Shown piece after piece: positions 63,351 through 64,000 of a DNA stretch of 64,000 nt. Position 1 is the first letter of the stretch, and every line of letters begins with the position of its first letter. A model generated the notes under the pieces. It ran no database searches. It worked only from the letters and a program-made list of their open reading frames with translations, and was not told the origin of the DNA. The stretch is from Pseudomonas saudimassiliensis (GTDB lineage: Bacteria > Pseudomonadota > Gammaproteobacteria > Pseudomonadales > Pseudomonadaceae): the NCBI RefSeq assembly GCF_000939975.1, contig NZ_LK391969.1, positions 1,681,953 to 1,745,952 on the forward strand. Reading direction: 5' to 3'. The translations under genes were made by a program, and so were the position numbers.

Positions 63351-64000
63351 TTAACGCCCCTTCAGTGAGCCCAGCAGACCGCGCATGATCTGCCGGCCCA
63401 GTTGCGTGCCAAACGCACGCATAGCACTGCGTCCGGCCTGCCTGACCATATCTGCCACCACCGACCTCTCGGCGGCGGGCCGACGCCGTTCCCTGGCTTC
63501 GGATTGCCGGCGGGTGACGACGGTCTCGTCGGACAGTGCCCGTTCGGCCTGCGCCTGCAGTACTTCGTACGCCGACTCACGGTCCAGCGCCTGGTCAAAC
63601 ACCCCTGACAGCACTGAGCGCTGCACCAGTGTACTGCGCTCCTGGTCAGTGATGGGTCCCATCTGGCTCGCCGGTGGGCGGATCAGGACGCGCTGGACCG
63701 GGGTGGGCACCCCCTTGCTGTCGAGCACGGATACCAACGCTTCACCCACCCCCAGTTCGGTAATGGCCGCCTCGGTGTCCAGCACGGGATTGCTACGGAA
63801 GGTCTGGGCGGCGGTGCGCACCGCCTGTTGATCTTTCGGGGTAAAGGCGCGCAGGGCGTGCTGCACACGGTTACCCAATTGGCCCAGAATGGCTTCCGGC
63901 ACATCTAACGGGCTCTGGGTAATGAAGTACACGCCGACGCCCTTGGAACGAATCAGCCGCACTACCTGCTCAATGCGATCCACCAGCGTTTTGGGTGTGT
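63351..64000 (-). CDS. HerA-like ATPase (YjgR/DUF853), C-terminal part
   Basis: The frame runs into the window edge, leaving about 215 residues of the C-terminus. [67 protein letters not shown] is the conserved motor-domain end of the HerA/YjgR family, followed by a variable linker and [22 protein letters not shown]. YjgR-type proteins are predicted hexameric ATPases of uncertain role. The Walker motifs lie outside the window. Confidence 0.9.
   Translation of the reverse strand, partial: TPKTLVDRIEQVVRLIRSKGVGVYFITQSPLDVPEAILGQLGNRVQHALRAFTPKDQQAVRTAAQTFRSNPVLDTEAAITELGVGEALVSVLDSKGVPTPVQRVLIRPPASQMGPITDQERSTLVQRSVLSGVFDQALDRESAYEVLQAQAERALSDETVVTRRQSEARERRRPAAERSVVADMVRQAGRSAMRAFGTQLGRQIMRGLLGSLKGR

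Overview
The window is a GC-rich gammaproteobacterial chromosome segment. Its backbone gene order (rph/yicC, gmk-rpoZ-spoT-ridA, oxyR-recG-HDOD-HU-rubredoxin-ubiC-ubiA-phoB-phoR, then phoU-pstBACS) is, from memory, that of Pseudomonas aeruginosa PA5334-PA5369. I therefore place it in the Pseudomonadaceae, possibly a Halopseudomonas-like marine lineage. The genus is a guess, since nothing here fixes the species.

Layout. 1-2.0 kb: a porin cut by the window edge and a chemoreceptor. 2.3-20.2 kb: conserved housekeeping, covering RNA processing (rph, yicC), small efflux pumps, guanylate kinase, RNA polymerase omega, the (p)ppGpp enzyme SpoT, RidA, peroxide sensor OxyR with RecG, HU, rubredoxin, the first two ubiquinone steps (ubiC, ubiA), the phosphate two-component system phoBR and a REC/PilZ-like regulator. 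20.3-35.6 kb: an accessory catabolic block with iron alcohol dehydrogenase, cytochrome c, a three-gene beta-oxidation-type operon (acyl-CoA dehydrogenase, ADP-forming acyl-CoA ligase, hydratase/dehydrogenase fusion), a MmgE/PrpD protein, a LysR regulator, a TAXI-type TRAP transporter, an OprD-like porin and an AbrB-family membrane protein. 35.6-37.2 kb: a compact type VI secretion cassette, PAAR - Tae4 amidase - Tai4 immunity. 37.7-44.5 kb: phoU-pstB-pstA-pstC-pstS, with a good three-repeat Pho box upstream of pstS. The catabolic block and the effector cassette therefore separate phoBR from the pst operon by about 17.5 kb.

44.7-57.4 kb: a mix of a YciA-like thioesterase, a hot-dog protein with a nitronate monooxygenase-like enzyme, an entericidin-type small lipoprotein, a 7TM diguanylate cyclase, an MFS transporter, an AraC regulator divergent from an unassigned permease - PhyH dioxygenase - SnoaL-like operon, a secreted lipase-like lipoprotein and an MTA/SAH nucleosidase-like protein. 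57.5-61.4 kb: an islet of unrecognised genes (a coiled-coil membrane protein, a multi-span membrane protein, a DUF7079-like protein) and a broken HigBA-type toxin-antitoxin pair whose toxin has lost its middle. 61.5-64 kb: nadE, a ribbon-helix-helix protein, a DJ-1/PfpI protein and the C-terminal part of a HerA-like ATPase running off the window.

No tRNA, rRNA, CRISPR array, intact insertion sequence or prophage was seen. The most notable items are the Tae4/Tai4 cassette, the split pho regulon with two readable Pho boxes, the AraC-controlled dioxygenase operon with a palindromic candidate operator, and the divergent uncharacterised membrane-protein pair.
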